DNA from: Planctomycetota bacterium
Lineage (GTDB): Bacteria > Planctomycetota > UBA1135 > UBA2386
Direction: 5' to 3'
NCBI GenBank assembly: GCA_028281765.1
Contig: JANQJF010000011.1
Span: forward strand, 16,962 to 80,961
Length of the DNA stretch: 64,000 nucleotides
Positions 47,756 through 56,084 of this stretch are shown one piece after another. The notes below the pieces were generated by a model, which saw only the letters and a list, made by a program, of their open reading frames with translations, had not been told where the DNA came from and ran no database searches. The position numbers and the translations under genes are program-made. Positions within the stretch are counted from its first letter, which is position 1; each line of letters opens with the position of its first letter.

Positions 47756-48324
47756 GCCGGCCGGTGGAGTTCTGGGGCTCCGGGCTGATCGCCCTGGCGT
47801 CAGCGATCTTGGCCGTGTGGTGGCTCGGCGTCGCCGTCACGCCGCTGGTGTTGGCAATGGCGCTGGGGTGGGTGTGGCACGTGCGCACCTTCCATCGCGA
47901 CCTCCCGTCGCCGCGGCAGTTCTTGCCAGTGTACGGGAGCGCACTCGCGTGGCACGGCCTACACCTGTATGAGGAGTACACCTACGAGTTCTACACGCTG
48001 TGGCCCGAGATGGCGGGCGTGCCAGCGTGGCACGCGGGGCAGTTCCTGTCGTTCAACTTGGTGTTCGACGGATTGTTCGTTCTTTCGGGTGTGGCCGTCG
48101 CTCTGCGGATCCGGATGCTGTCCTACTGGGTCAGCTTCTTGGTCGTCGGCACCTTTGTCACAGCGATCGGGCACATTGTCGTTGCTGCGTGGCTGTGGGA
48201 GTACTTCCCCGGCGTTGCGACAGCACCGGGAAGCATCGCGTTCGGAGCGATCGTCGGCGCGCGCATGTCAGCATGTCGAACCGTCCGAGGGAACCAGGAG
48301 CCGCATCGAGGCACCCCATCCTGA
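47752..48324 (+). CDS. HXXEE-family membrane protein, C-terminus probably altered
   Basis: 190 residues from GTG 47752, in 4-bp overlap with the glycohydrolase gene. About five helices. The family motif HLYEE is near residue 71 (WHGLHLYEEYTYEF). The last 20 residues (SACRTVRGNQEPHRGTPS) look unlike a membrane-protein end, and the DNA there abuts the broken peptidase, so the original 3' end may have been replaced in the same rearrangement. Function of the family is unknown. Confidence 0.72.
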   Translation: MSRPVEFWGSGLIALASAILAVWWLGVAVTPLVLAMALGWVWHVRTFHRDLPSPRQFLPVYGSALAWHGLHLYEEYTYEFYTLWPEMAGVPAWHAGQFLSFNLVFDGLFVLSGVAVALRIRMLSYWVSFLVVGTFVTAIGHIVVAAWLWEYFPGVATAPGSIAFGAIVGARMSACRTVRGNQEPHRGTPS

Positions 48325-48344
48325 AATGCGTATCTCGATAGCCA

Positions 48345-49278
48345 TCGCGTGTCATCGGCGCGAAACGCGTCTATGAAGGCCTTGAGCATGTCCGTGCCCG
48401 CCTGACCGGGATCGAATGCGATCTCCGCGTCGTTCTTCATCTCACGCCAGACCGCCCGTCCAGGGCGCCGAAGCAGTTTCTCGAGGAGCCAGTCCGACCA
48501 GTCGGTCACGCCGCCCACGCGCTGGCTGACCGTCGCGCGCTTGTTGAAGATGACGTCCTTCAGCTCCTCCATGAGGCCCGTGTCGTACATGACGTGGAAC
48601 GGGTAGATCCGATTGTCCCTCCATACGTCCCGCATCGCCGCGACGCGGTTCGCCGATGCGCCGGGGCTGTTCAAGCCGCCCCGCGATCTGGTCGCGGCGT
48701 GGCCGAGTCGCTTTCTCTGCGGCGTCCTCCGCCTGTCCGGCGGATCGAGCGCGAACCGTGCGGTCGATCAACGGCGTCGGCAGTCCCGGCTGGACGACCC
48801 ACATGTCCGAGACGTTCTGCTGCCAATCCGGGTAGCTCCAGAGGGCGACACCGTCGACTCCCCAATCAGGGCCCCACGAGTTGACGATCCAGAGTCCGTC
48901 TTCGTTGTATCCCACGACAGCGAACGCGTGCCCACCGTCGTTCTTGTAGCTCGTGCGCCACGGGATCTGTCGGTCGAAGACGCCGGAGTTGTCGTAGTTG
49001 GTGAGGCGATCCCATCCCTTGTGCACCTGGGCCGAGCAGAACAGGATGCCCACTTCGTTGATCGCGGCGTGCACGTGCGCGATGTCGGGGCGCACACGGT
49101 AGTATGCGCCAGCCGGGCAGCGGCGCGCTTCCTTGGCGCGTGTGACCGTCAATGTGCCGGCCTGGCGTCGGTAGGGCCGGCTCTGTTCGGTGCACACGCC
49201 CATGTTGAACCATCCCTTGATGACGCCGCGGCAACTCGATCCTTCGTAGTCCTCGCCTTCCCACTCGTCGAACGAGAG
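48345..49278 (-). pseudogene. Broken papain-like peptidase / alpha-beta-hydrolase-type protein
   Basis: The 5' part reads FDEWEGEDYEGSSCRGVIKG, NMGVC, then GGHAFAVVGYNEDGLWIVNS with the catalytic His and Asn of C1 peptidases. The half with the catalytic Cys is missing and a TGA lies upstream at 49279-49281. After PGLPTPLIDRTVRARSAG the meaningful reading changes frame (between about 48780 and 48640) to RIYPFHVMYDTGLMEELKDV and LLRRPGRAVWREMKNDAEI, a region known to me from C1-peptidase fusions with hydrolase-like tails, which then stops near 48345. Thus it has a 5' deletion, a frameshift and a 3' deletion. Confidence 0.75.
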
Positions 49279-49285
49279 TCAGCGA

Positions 49286-49786
49286 CTAGCTTTCGTCCCA
49301 CGCGGGTTCGTCTCGGCCCTCGAGGTGCGCTCGCATCGCCTCGAGCAGGTAGCGCCAGCCCTTTTCCTTGTTGGCCAACGTGTCATCGGACAGGCGGCCG
49401 AATCCCGAGTCGGAGAAGCGGACCTTCGTGCCGTCGCCGTCCGGCTCGAGCTTGTAGCTGCCGTACCAGGTGTGGGGGCCGCCCCACGCGGGGCCGCACA
49501 CGCCGGTCAGTTCGAGGTTCTGACCTTTCGTCAGGTTGACGACCGTCGCCCACAGGAGCCCGTCGCCGGATCCCCAGTCTTCGTACATCCGTCCACCGGG
49601 CTGGAGTTCGACCTCCATGCGCGGTGAGTCGGCACCTTCACTGCTGACGCCGCAGTAGGCGGCGCGTGGCCACCAGCGTGCGATGTCGGACGTCAGGGCT
49701 GCCCATACGGCGTCGGGCGAGGCTTCGATCTTGACCTCGAGGTGGATGTCGACGGCGCGGAGTTGTTCGATGTCGTTGGCAGTCAT
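49286..49786 (-). CDS. SRPBCC/AHSA1-family protein
   Basis: 166 residues from ATG 49786. The SRPBCC fold is shown by VKIEASPDAVWAALTSDIARWW at the start and by the strand pattern ending GWRYLLEAMRAHLEGRDEP. AHSA1/YndB-type proteins bind hydrophobic ligands. The start overlaps the ArsR-type regulator's stop by 4 bp, a very common pairing in which the regulator controls its partner. Confidence 0.88.
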   Translation of the reverse strand: MTANDIEQLRAVDIHLEVKIEASPDAVWAALTSDIARWWPRAAYCGVSSEGADSPRMEVELQPGGRMYEDWGSGDGLLWATVVNLTKGQNLELTGVCGPAWGGPHTWYGSYKLEPDGDGTKVRFSDSGFGRLSDDTLANKEKGWRYLLEAMRAHLEGRDEPAWDES

Positions 49787-50181
49787 CGGGAGCTTCCTTT
49801 GCGCTTGCGCGCGGGCTTGGGTTTGTTCTTCGGTTTCGGGCGGGGCTGCGCAGGCTGCTCGGCACGTTCGACCTGGTCCTTGAGTCGCAGCAGAGCGTCG
49901 GCCGGGTGGCGTTCGAACGGTTGCAGCCAGCGCCGGTAGATCGCGCGGATGGGCACAGTGTTCAGGTGGTTGAAGCGCTCGCGGCCGCGGCGTTCGACGA
50001 GAACTAGGCCGGCGTCGACGAGGACGGACAGGTGCTTCATGACCGCGAAGCGCGTCACGGGGAACTCCTCGGCGAGTTCGCCGGTCGTCCGGGCGCGGTC
50101 GCGCAGCAGGTCGAGGATGCGCCGCCGCGTCGGGTCCCCGAGCGCGCGCCATACCGCATCGTCGTCTGCTGGATTCATCAT
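49783..50181 (-). CDS. ArsR-family helix-turn-helix regulator
   Basis: 132 residues (ATG 50181, or 50178). Winged-helix region with VWRALGDPTRRRILDLLRDR and the recognition helix FPVTRFAVMKHLSVLVDAGL. The metal-binding ELCVCDL motif of metal-sensing ArsR members is absent, so it belongs to the ligand-type group that accompanies SRPBCC proteins. Basic, Lys/Pro-rich tail. It should repress its own operon; an ATAGTCACATATG stretch lies just upstream of the gene. Confidence 0.9.
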   Translation of the reverse strand: MMNPADDDAVWRALGDPTRRRILDLLRDRARTTGELAEEFPVTRFAVMKHLSVLVDAGLVLVERRGRERFNHLNTVPIRAIYRRWLQPFERHPADALLRLKDQVERAEQPAQPRPKPKNKPKPARKRKGSSR

Positions 50182-50233
50182 GTGACCCGATAGTCACATA
50201 TGGGGCGAGGCCTGTCAAGCGACGATTCGCGGC

Positions 50234-50318
50234 GTGCCGAGTCCCGCACGGATCCCGGTCCTCGGGTTCGACCCGTTCGAATCGCGGAACGACCGTCGTC
50301 CCCCGAAGAACCGATCGG
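50234..50318 (+). pseudogene. 5' remnant of a paralogue of the 53590-54351 gene
   Basis: Begins GTG and reads RIPVLGFDPFESRNDRRPP, matching LIPVLEFDPFEYRSDRRSP at the start of the gene at 53590. The match ends where the 3' end of the KAP gene begins on the other strand. No body remains. Together with the intact copy it brackets the KAP gene with same-direction homologous 5' ends. Confidence 0.75.
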
Positions 50319-50324
50319 TTCCGT

Positions 50325-53300
50325 CTACAGGTGCGACCGGAACGAGTAGCGACGCGCGAGTGGCGCCAGCTCGACGAATCGGTCGAGTAGCTCGGAAGGG
50401 GTGCACTCGCCTCTGGTGCAGGCATCCCAGCCGGGTTCCAGGGCTCCGAGCACCATGCGCCAGTCGTTCGGGGCGGGGTTGCCGCTCGAGCTCTTTTCGA
50501 TCTGCAACACGAGTTTGTCGAACCCATTGTTCGTTCGGGCCAGCTCGAAGAACTCCTCGGCGAGGTGCGGGACTCCGTTCACGATCGCGAGTTGCGCGAG
50601 AATCGCGTGGCATGTCGGGGACGCAGCGCTCCCCGCGACCAGCTCGCGGAACGTGGAGACGTCGAGGCTCGTGCGCACGAGGCGGTAGACGTTGACAAAG
50701 CGTTTCAAGGCGCGAGGTGAGTTTCCCGCGAACGGGGCAAGGGCCGACAGCAGCTCGCGTTCCTTCGACTCGAGAACCATCGTCCGCGGCGCGGGATCGA
50801 TCGGAGGGGCCGCATCGACAGGAACTGTCGGCTGCGGCGTTGTCGGCGGAGAGATTCCGGCGGGGGGAGGCTCGACAGGCACGTTGCGGGTCGAGGTCGA
50901 TTCGGCGGGGGCGACGGGAGGCGGTGCAGGGTCCTGCGTCTCGGGTGCATTCCGTCGCCTTTCGTGAGTCGGTCGATCGTCACGCGACGGGTCCGGCGTG
51001 GTCACGAGGTCCCGAACGAAGTTGGAGCTCGCGTCTCCGCGGATGCGTCGCACCCAGTACGGAACTTGGAAGATCTTCTCGAGGTAGTCGCGAGGCGAGG
51101 CCGTTGCTGCGAGCTCGTGCAGCAGTGCGCGGGGTCGGGCGTCGTCGTGCGCTACGGAGCTCGAACTCGGCGTCTCGACGAGTAGGCCGTTGTAGTGCTT
51201 GAGGAGTGAGCTCGAGATCCACCGGCTGTCGACGGCGACGACGACGACGAACAGCGGGAACGATAGGAGCAGGTGGCACGCTTGCAGCACCTCGACGACC
51301 TTCTCGGGCGGGCACCGGTCGAGGTCGTCGATGTAGAGGATGATGCGCTGGAAGTAGTGGTCGCGTCCTTCCGGCATCTCGGTTTCGCGCTCCAACGATA
51401 TCGCTTCGTCGGGCGTCAGAAGGCCGCGCTCGACCATATCCTCGGTGTCGAGCGACTTGACGCGTTCTCGGAATGCGGAGTCGGTGGATTCGAACTGCGT
51501 CTCCTCCCGCACCTGTTGATTCACCTGCGCCAGGATCTCGGCCAGTTCCTCGAAGTCGCGGCGGATGGACGCGATCAAGCCGAGGTGCTTCGCGTATTCG
51601 CCGTCGGTGACCTTGCCTCGGATGAAACGGCTCAGGCGCTCCTTCGCGCTGCCTTGGAAGTCGCTGCGAACGTCGCGTACCGCCTGCTCGGCACGCGCGA
51701 GCTCGGTCTCGGCCATCTCGACCTCGGTGTCGAGAAGCGCGAGTGCTTGTTCGGACTGCAGGATTTCGTGAGGGGGTTCGGATGTCCTTTTCTCCAGCGC
51801 CCTGTCGAGTTCGGACTGGAACTGCGACAACGACCGCAGGGCCGAGTTCCCGCGCTTGAGCGCGACCCCGACCCAGCCCGAAATCGTCGCCAGACCGGAC
51901 GAGATCGCGGCGATCGTGCGCGTGATGGCCGAGGTGTCGGTGGTGTCGAGAAGCGAAGCGAGATACTGCGTCACGAGTGGGATCGACAGAAGGAGGGCCG
52001 TCGCGGCGGCGATCCATTTGCCGTTGCCAAGACGCTGGGTGAGGCTGCGCCACAGCAGCCGGCCACGTTGCGCTTGGTCCCGAGACGCATGCAGGGCGTC
52101 CATGAGCTCGCGCCCGGATCGAGCCGCGTCGGCGAATCCGAGGCTCTCGGCGTGGGTCTGGATCTTCGGCTGGAGTTTCGCAAGCGCGCCGTCGGCTGTA
52201 GCTGTGACCGCATCCCAGAACTCTTGGGCGGTGACCGAGGTCGATCTGGCTCGTCCGGCAGCCAGGGCCGAGCGCTTGCTCTCGAGAGCTTCGGCGGCTT
52301 CGTGGCGTCGTCGTCGCGCCGCGATCAGCGCCTGGACAGCCTCGAGCTTGAGATCTCGTGCCGTCGACAGTCGGTCGAACAGCGCCGCGACGTCCTGCGC
52401 GTTCTCCTTCTGCTGCAGCCAGTCGTCCATCTCCTTGAAGATGTGGTCCACGAGGCTGGCCCAAAGATTGGTCTCCATGTAGTGCCAGGCGTTGAACCGG
52501 ATCTGCACGACTCGCGAGTGGAACACGCTGTCGGAGTTCGCGGCCGCGGTCCGCTGTAGCGCTTCGACGTGCGCGCGCATCTTCTCCATGAAGAAAGTCT
52601 TGCCAGTTCCCCATTCACCGAAGACGCCGATGGCCAGCGGGGGGACCGTCTGCGTGCTTGCCGCGACGCGTGCGAACGCCCGGGCCTCGCGCTCGACGTC
52701 GAGGTGATCGATCGCAGTCGGGTCCACTGCGTCGTTCGTGAGACGCGCGAGGCGCTGCATCTCGGGTGCGGTTGTCGATGCCTTCGGGACAGCGGGACCC
52801 TCCGCATCCGGGAGTTCGTTCTGTTCCGGAGAGATGGTGGACTCGGACACTTCGGGCGATGGTTCCGCAGAGGGGAGGGAGCTCCAGTCGTCGTGCGAGT
52901 TCTCGACCAAGTAGGAGTGCAGCGACTTCCCGACCTCGCGAGGATCGAGTCGCCAGTCAATCAGTTGCTTGTCGTGCCCTGGTGGCGTTGCCGTCGCGAA
53001 CGCCGAGAGCAGATGCGGCACTTCGAGCAGCGGGGGGCGGTCCATGGAGATCGACTCCGCGGCCGGCTCCGCCCGAGCCGCGTGATGGCGGCGCGCGATG
53101 TCGCCCGCGGCGTCGAGCCAGCGGATCGCCGACCGAGTCCACATGTTCTTCCCAGACTCCTTCGGATCACCTCCTCCGATGGCCTCATCCAGAAGGTGCG
53201 CCAGGTCGGAGTGCTTGATTCCACGCGATTCGAGCAGGTTCGCGGTGTCGACGTTCGTGTCGCAGAATCGTTGGAACCACCGAGCGGCGTCGTCATGGCT

Positions 53301-53474
53301 GGCGAGGAGGCCAACGAGCAGGGTCGTGAAGCTGATGAGGTCGTCATCCGCACTGTGGGCGCCCGCGAGCGCGGCGACCAGCAACACTTCTTCCACGCCC
53401 TCATGCAGACTGAGATCACGCGCCTCCGATGGAAGGTGATCCGCGATCGGGAACTGCGGCCGTCCTGCCGTCAT
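50325..53474 (-). CDS. KAP-family P-loop NTPase with internal membrane segments
   Basis: 1049 residues from ATG 53474, with GAGGAGAGG seven bases upstream. An N-terminal helical part (about 15-150) recalls Clp-N-type domains. Walker A is GVFGEWGTGKT near residue 291. A charged coiled region precedes two membrane helices at about 490-545. Walker B is ILYIDDLDRCPPEKV near residue 715, with VDSRW after it, and the KAP motif SPRALKRFVNVYRLVR is near 940. A Pro-rich linker lies at about 830-890. KAP NTPases are membrane-linked ATPases found often on mobile DNA and implicated in phage exclusion. Flanking gene remnants suggest it was inserted here. Confidence 0.9.
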   Translation of the reverse strand: MTAGRPQFPIADHLPSEARDLSLHEGVEEVLLVAALAGAHSADDDLISFTTLLVGLLASHDDAARWFQRFCDTNVDTANLLESRGIKHSDLAHLLDEAIGGGDPKESGKNMWTRSAIRWLDAAGDIARRHHAARAEPAAESISMDRPPLLEVPHLLSAFATATPPGHDKQLIDWRLDPREVGKSLHSYLVENSHDDWSSLPSAEPSPEVSESTISPEQNELPDAEGPAVPKASTTAPEMQRLARLTNDAVDPTAIDHLDVEREARAFARVAASTQTVPPLAIGVFGEWGTGKTFFMEKMRAHVEALQRTAAANSDSVFHSRVVQIRFNAWHYMETNLWASLVDHIFKEMDDWLQQKENAQDVAALFDRLSTARDLKLEAVQALIAARRRRHEAAEALESKRSALAAGRARSTSVTAQEFWDAVTATADGALAKLQPKIQTHAESLGFADAARSGRELMDALHASRDQAQRGRLLWRSLTQRLGNGKWIAAATALLLSIPLVTQYLASLLDTTDTSAITRTIAAISSGLATISGWVGVALKRGNSALRSLSQFQSELDRALEKRTSEPPHEILQSEQALALLDTEVEMAETELARAEQAVRDVRSDFQGSAKERLSRFIRGKVTDGEYAKHLGLIASIRRDFEELAEILAQVNQQVREETQFESTDSAFRERVKSLDTEDMVERGLLTPDEAISLERETEMPEGRDHYFQRIILYIDDLDRCPPEKVVEVLQACHLLLSFPLFVVVVAVDSRWISSSLLKHYNGLLVETPSSSSVAHDDARPRALLHELAATASPRDYLEKIFQVPYWVRRIRGDASSNFVRDLVTTPDPSRDDRPTHERRRNAPETQDPAPPPVAPAESTSTRNVPVEPPPAGISPPTTPQPTVPVDAAPPIDPAPRTMVLESKERELLSALAPFAGNSPRALKRFVNVYRLVRTSLDVSTFRELVAGSAASPTCHAILAQLAIVNGVPHLAEEFFELARTNNGFDKLVLQIEKSSSGNPAPNDWRMVLGALEPGWDACTRGECTPSELLDRFVELAPLARRYSFRSHL

Positions 53475-53551
53475 CTCCAGTCCTCTCCTCTATGAGCCGG
53501 TTCTCGTCATTCCGCCGACGACGACGCACGTTACCACAGGAGCGACAACGT

Positions 53552-53568
53552 GAAGACGAAACGTCTTC
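53552..53568. promoter_or_regulatory. Dyad GAAGACG-AAA-CGTCTTC between divergent genes
   Basis: Perfect 7-bp inverted repeat around AAA in the 115-bp gap between the KAP gene and the gene at 53590. It may be an operator for either gene. It is not followed by T residues, so termination is unlikely. Confidence 0.35.
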
Positions 53569-53589
53569 GCGGTTGGTTAGGATTGCCGC

Positions 53590-54351
53590 GTGAAGTCCGC
53601 CACGCTGATCCCTGTCCTCGAGTTCGACCCGTTCGAATACCGGAGCGACCGCCGCTCCCCCGAGCGCTCGATCGAGGACGCGCCCGACGAATGGGCGCAC
53701 TTCTGGCGCGACAGCCTTGCGGACCGCGGTGTCACGGGGCTGGCCCCGCTCGATGGCACCTGGGTGGTGCCGGTCGAGGACGTCGATTCCGCCGAGCTGC
53801 TCGAGCACGTTCTCGTGCTGCACTTCGGCGAGGATTCGCTCGTCGAGTACTTCCGCACGCTCGCCGGGCCGTTCGATCCGGCGTCGGCCATGAACGCGGA
53901 GGGCGAGTTGATCTTCGACGGCGTGACGCCGCTTCGCGGCGGGATCGCGCTGGCCAACGAGGTGGGGCGGATCACGCCCGAGTGCTGCGGCGACCTCTCC
54001 AACTGGCGCGAGTGGCAGAACGCGACGCGGGCGACGAGCGAGCAGTGGCTGAAGATCTGGCTGGGTCACCCGGAAGCGCGGGTGCGTGCGCGCGGCGACG
54101 AACTCGTCGTGCAGAAGCTGCTCGAAACCGGCGATCCGACGGGCGACATGATCCCGGTCGATGCACGCGAGCTGATCGCGGCCACGGAGCGCGTGCGCGG
54201 GGAACTGCGGGTGCTCGAGAAGCGGCTTTGCCCGGTGCTCGAGCCGGCGCTGCTCGCGGCGGAAATCACGCCGGAAGGCGAAGATGTCGGGCCGCTCGCG
54301 CGGCGGTTCGCGGAGCACCTCGCGGGGCTGTCGGAGTTCACACTCGACTGA
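53590..54351 (+). CDS. Hypothetical soluble protein, intact paralogue of the 50234 remnant
   Basis: 253 residues from GTG 53590 with AGGA seven bases upstream. No signal or membrane segment. Blocks that look conserved are PVLEFDPFEYRSDRR at the start, DDAPDEWAHFWRD-like acidic/aromatic segments, a long mixed middle, and a helical end (RRFAEHLAGLSEF). I do not recognise the family. It is convergent with the lipoprotein gene, 12 bp from its stop. The remnant copy beyond the KAP gene shows there were once two tandem copies or a duplication on insertion. Confidence 0.75.
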   Translation: MKSATLIPVLEFDPFEYRSDRRSPERSIEDAPDEWAHFWRDSLADRGVTGLAPLDGTWVVPVEDVDSAELLEHVLVLHFGEDSLVEYFRTLAGPFDPASAMNAEGELIFDGVTPLRGGIALANEVGRITPECCGDLSNWREWQNATRATSEQWLKIWLGHPEARVRARGDELVVQKLLETGDPTGDMIPVDARELIAATERVRGELRVLEKRLCPVLEPALLAAEITPEGEDVGPLARRFAEHLAGLSEFTLD

Positions 54352-54363
54352 GCGTGATGAATC

Positions 54364-54894
54364 TCAGCCCTTCTTGACGAAGATCTTCGTCGCGTTCAGC
54401 ACGACGCTGTCGCCGGCCTTCTTCACGCTGCCCGCGATCACGACGTGCGCGAGCGGCTTCAGGCCGTGGACGCCTTCGAGGGAACCCTCGAGCGGCGCGC
54501 CCTTCTCGTCGACGACCTGCACCGAGATCGTGTTCGCAAGCAGGGTCTCCGGCGTGTCGCAGCAGTAGTCCCACGGCGTGGGGCAGCCTTCTTCGTCCGG
54601 GCAGTGTTTCAGCTTGTTGTCGATCGCGAGCATGATCGCGCGCGAGTCGACGAAGACCTTCTTGCGGCCGCCGATGCGGCCGCTGACGACGATCTCCTGA
54701 CCGTCCTTCGCGTTCATCACGGCGTCCGCGATCTCGATCGCTCCCTCGGGAGCGGCGTCGACGAACAGCCCGTCGGGGAACGATGCCGCAGCCGGCTTCG
54801 GATCGCCGCCGCCGGTGTTGGTCTCGGCGTCACCGCACGCGGGGAACGCGAGAGTCAGCAGCACGAGGGGGAAGAGCCGAATCAGGTTCTTCAT
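54364..54894 (-). CDS. Cys-containing lipoprotein, last gene of efflux operon
   Basis: 176 residues. Lipobox TLAFPAC at residues 14-20. The mature part has an OB-like strand order (GQEIVVSGRIGGRKKVF) and a Cys cluster CPDEEGCPTPWDYCC that may bind a metal. It ends AGSVKKAGDSVVLNATKIFV. Proteins of this type follow ABC permease genes in other planctomycetes. It lies 13 bp after the second permease gene on the same strand. Confidence 0.78.
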   Translation of the reverse strand: MKNLIRLFPLVLLTLAFPACGDAETNTGGGDPKPAAASFPDGLFVDAAPEGAIEIADAVMNAKDGQEIVVSGRIGGRKKVFVDSRAIMLAIDNKLKHCPDEEGCPTPWDYCCDTPETLLANTISVQVVDEKGAPLEGSLEGVHGLKPLAHVVIAGSVKKAGDSVVLNATKIFVKKG

Positions 54895-54907
54895 GGAAGT
54901 GTCCAGG

Positions 54908-56083
54908 TCAGTTGGAGCGTAGGGCTTCGGAAACGGGAAGTCGAAGGCACCGCCACACCGGCGGGATCGCGCCGACGATCGCGAGCGCGAGGCCGGTCGC
55001 CAGGCCGGTCGCGACGACGGGGCCGTCGACGATCAGGCCGAACGAGCCCATCGACAGGCGGATCGAGAAGCGTTCGAGCACGGCCAGGCCGATCGCGGTG
55101 CCGAGGATGGTGCCGGCTGCGTTCAGCAGCAGCGATTCTTGAAACAGGGAGATTGCGATCGGCGCGCGACGGAAACCGAGCGTTTGCAGCGCGCCGATCT
55201 CGCGCACGCGTGACGCGAATGCCGCGTACATCGTGTTCAGTCCGCCGAGCAGTCCGCCGAGCGCGATCAGCAGAGTCGTCGCGACGACCATCGTCCGGAT
55301 CGGCGCCATGAACGATGCGACCTCGCGGTAGTAGTCGGCTTCGCGCATTGCCGAGACCTCGAGGTCGAGACGTTGGGCGGCGAAGGCTTCGACGTCGCCG
55401 AAGCGGTCCTCGGATTCGAGCGTGAGCACGACGCACGACAGCGTGTTGCGGCGGGTCAGGATCTGCAGGTCGGTCAGCGGCATCCAGATCTCGCCGTCCA
55501 TGACCGTATTCGGCGCGGAGACGAGGCCGGAGATCTCAAACGCGCGGTCGCCGATCCACAGCGACGAACCGACGCGGAGAGCGCCATCGTCCAGGCCGAG
55601 CGCCGAGGCGACGAGGCGGCCGACGCTGATCTCGTCCCGGCCGGGTTCGGGTGCGCGGCCCGCGACGATCTGGACCTGCGGATGCACCAAGAACGCGCGT
55701 TCGTCGATGCCGCGGACGACCGTGAGGCGGCCAGTTTCCTGTGCCGGGTCCGTGCGAATCGCGAGCGCCGAGTGGATCTCGGGAGAGACGTGTGGCACGC
55801 CGAGCTGCGCGCGAATGGTCGGCACGCTCGCCGCGACGATCGTCGCGACGCGAGGATCGATCTGGCTGCGCTCGATGCTCTCTTCGGAGCCCGAGCCCAG
55901 CAGGATGACGTTGCCGGGCGTCGCCGTGACCGCGAACGACTTTCGCATGCCGCGCACGAACGCCGCCGCGGCGAGCACGAGCAGCACGACGAGTACGCTG
56001 CCCGCGACGCCGAGGCCCGTGCGCAGCGGGCGTCGACCGAGGCTGCGGACGGCGTATTCGAAGGGGATGCGTCTGAGTCTCAT
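54908..56083 (-). CDS. MacB-type ABC permease, second of two
   Basis: 391 residues from ATG 56083; longer frames upstream overlap the other permease and are not protein-like. First helix near 25, periplasmic domain at about 45-265, then three helices near 270, 320 and 355. FtsX-type motif FASRVREIGALQTLGFRR after the second helix. It is separated from the other permease stop by one base. Two different permeases may form a heterodimer with the single ATPase, as in LolCDE. Confidence 0.88.
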   Translation of the reverse strand: MRLRRIPFEYAVRSLGRRPLRTGLGVAGSVLVVLLVLAAAAFVRGMRKSFAVTATPGNVILLGSGSEESIERSQIDPRVATIVAASVPTIRAQLGVPHVSPEIHSALAIRTDPAQETGRLTVVRGIDERAFLVHPQVQIVAGRAPEPGRDEISVGRLVASALGLDDGALRVGSSLWIGDRAFEISGLVSAPNTVMDGEIWMPLTDLQILTRRNTLSCVVLTLESEDRFGDVEAFAAQRLDLEVSAMREADYYREVASFMAPIRTMVVATTLLIALGGLLGGLNTMYAAFASRVREIGALQTLGFRRAPIAISLFQESLLLNAAGTILGTAIGLAVLERFSIRLSMGSFGLIVDGPVVATGLATGLALAIVGAIPPVWRCLRLPVSEALRSN

Positions 56084-56084
56084 G

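Noticed and set aside
49279..49281. TGA before the peptidase fragment as selenocysteine
   Set aside because: Nothing upstream continues the peptidase sequence, and the position does not match the catalytic Cys.
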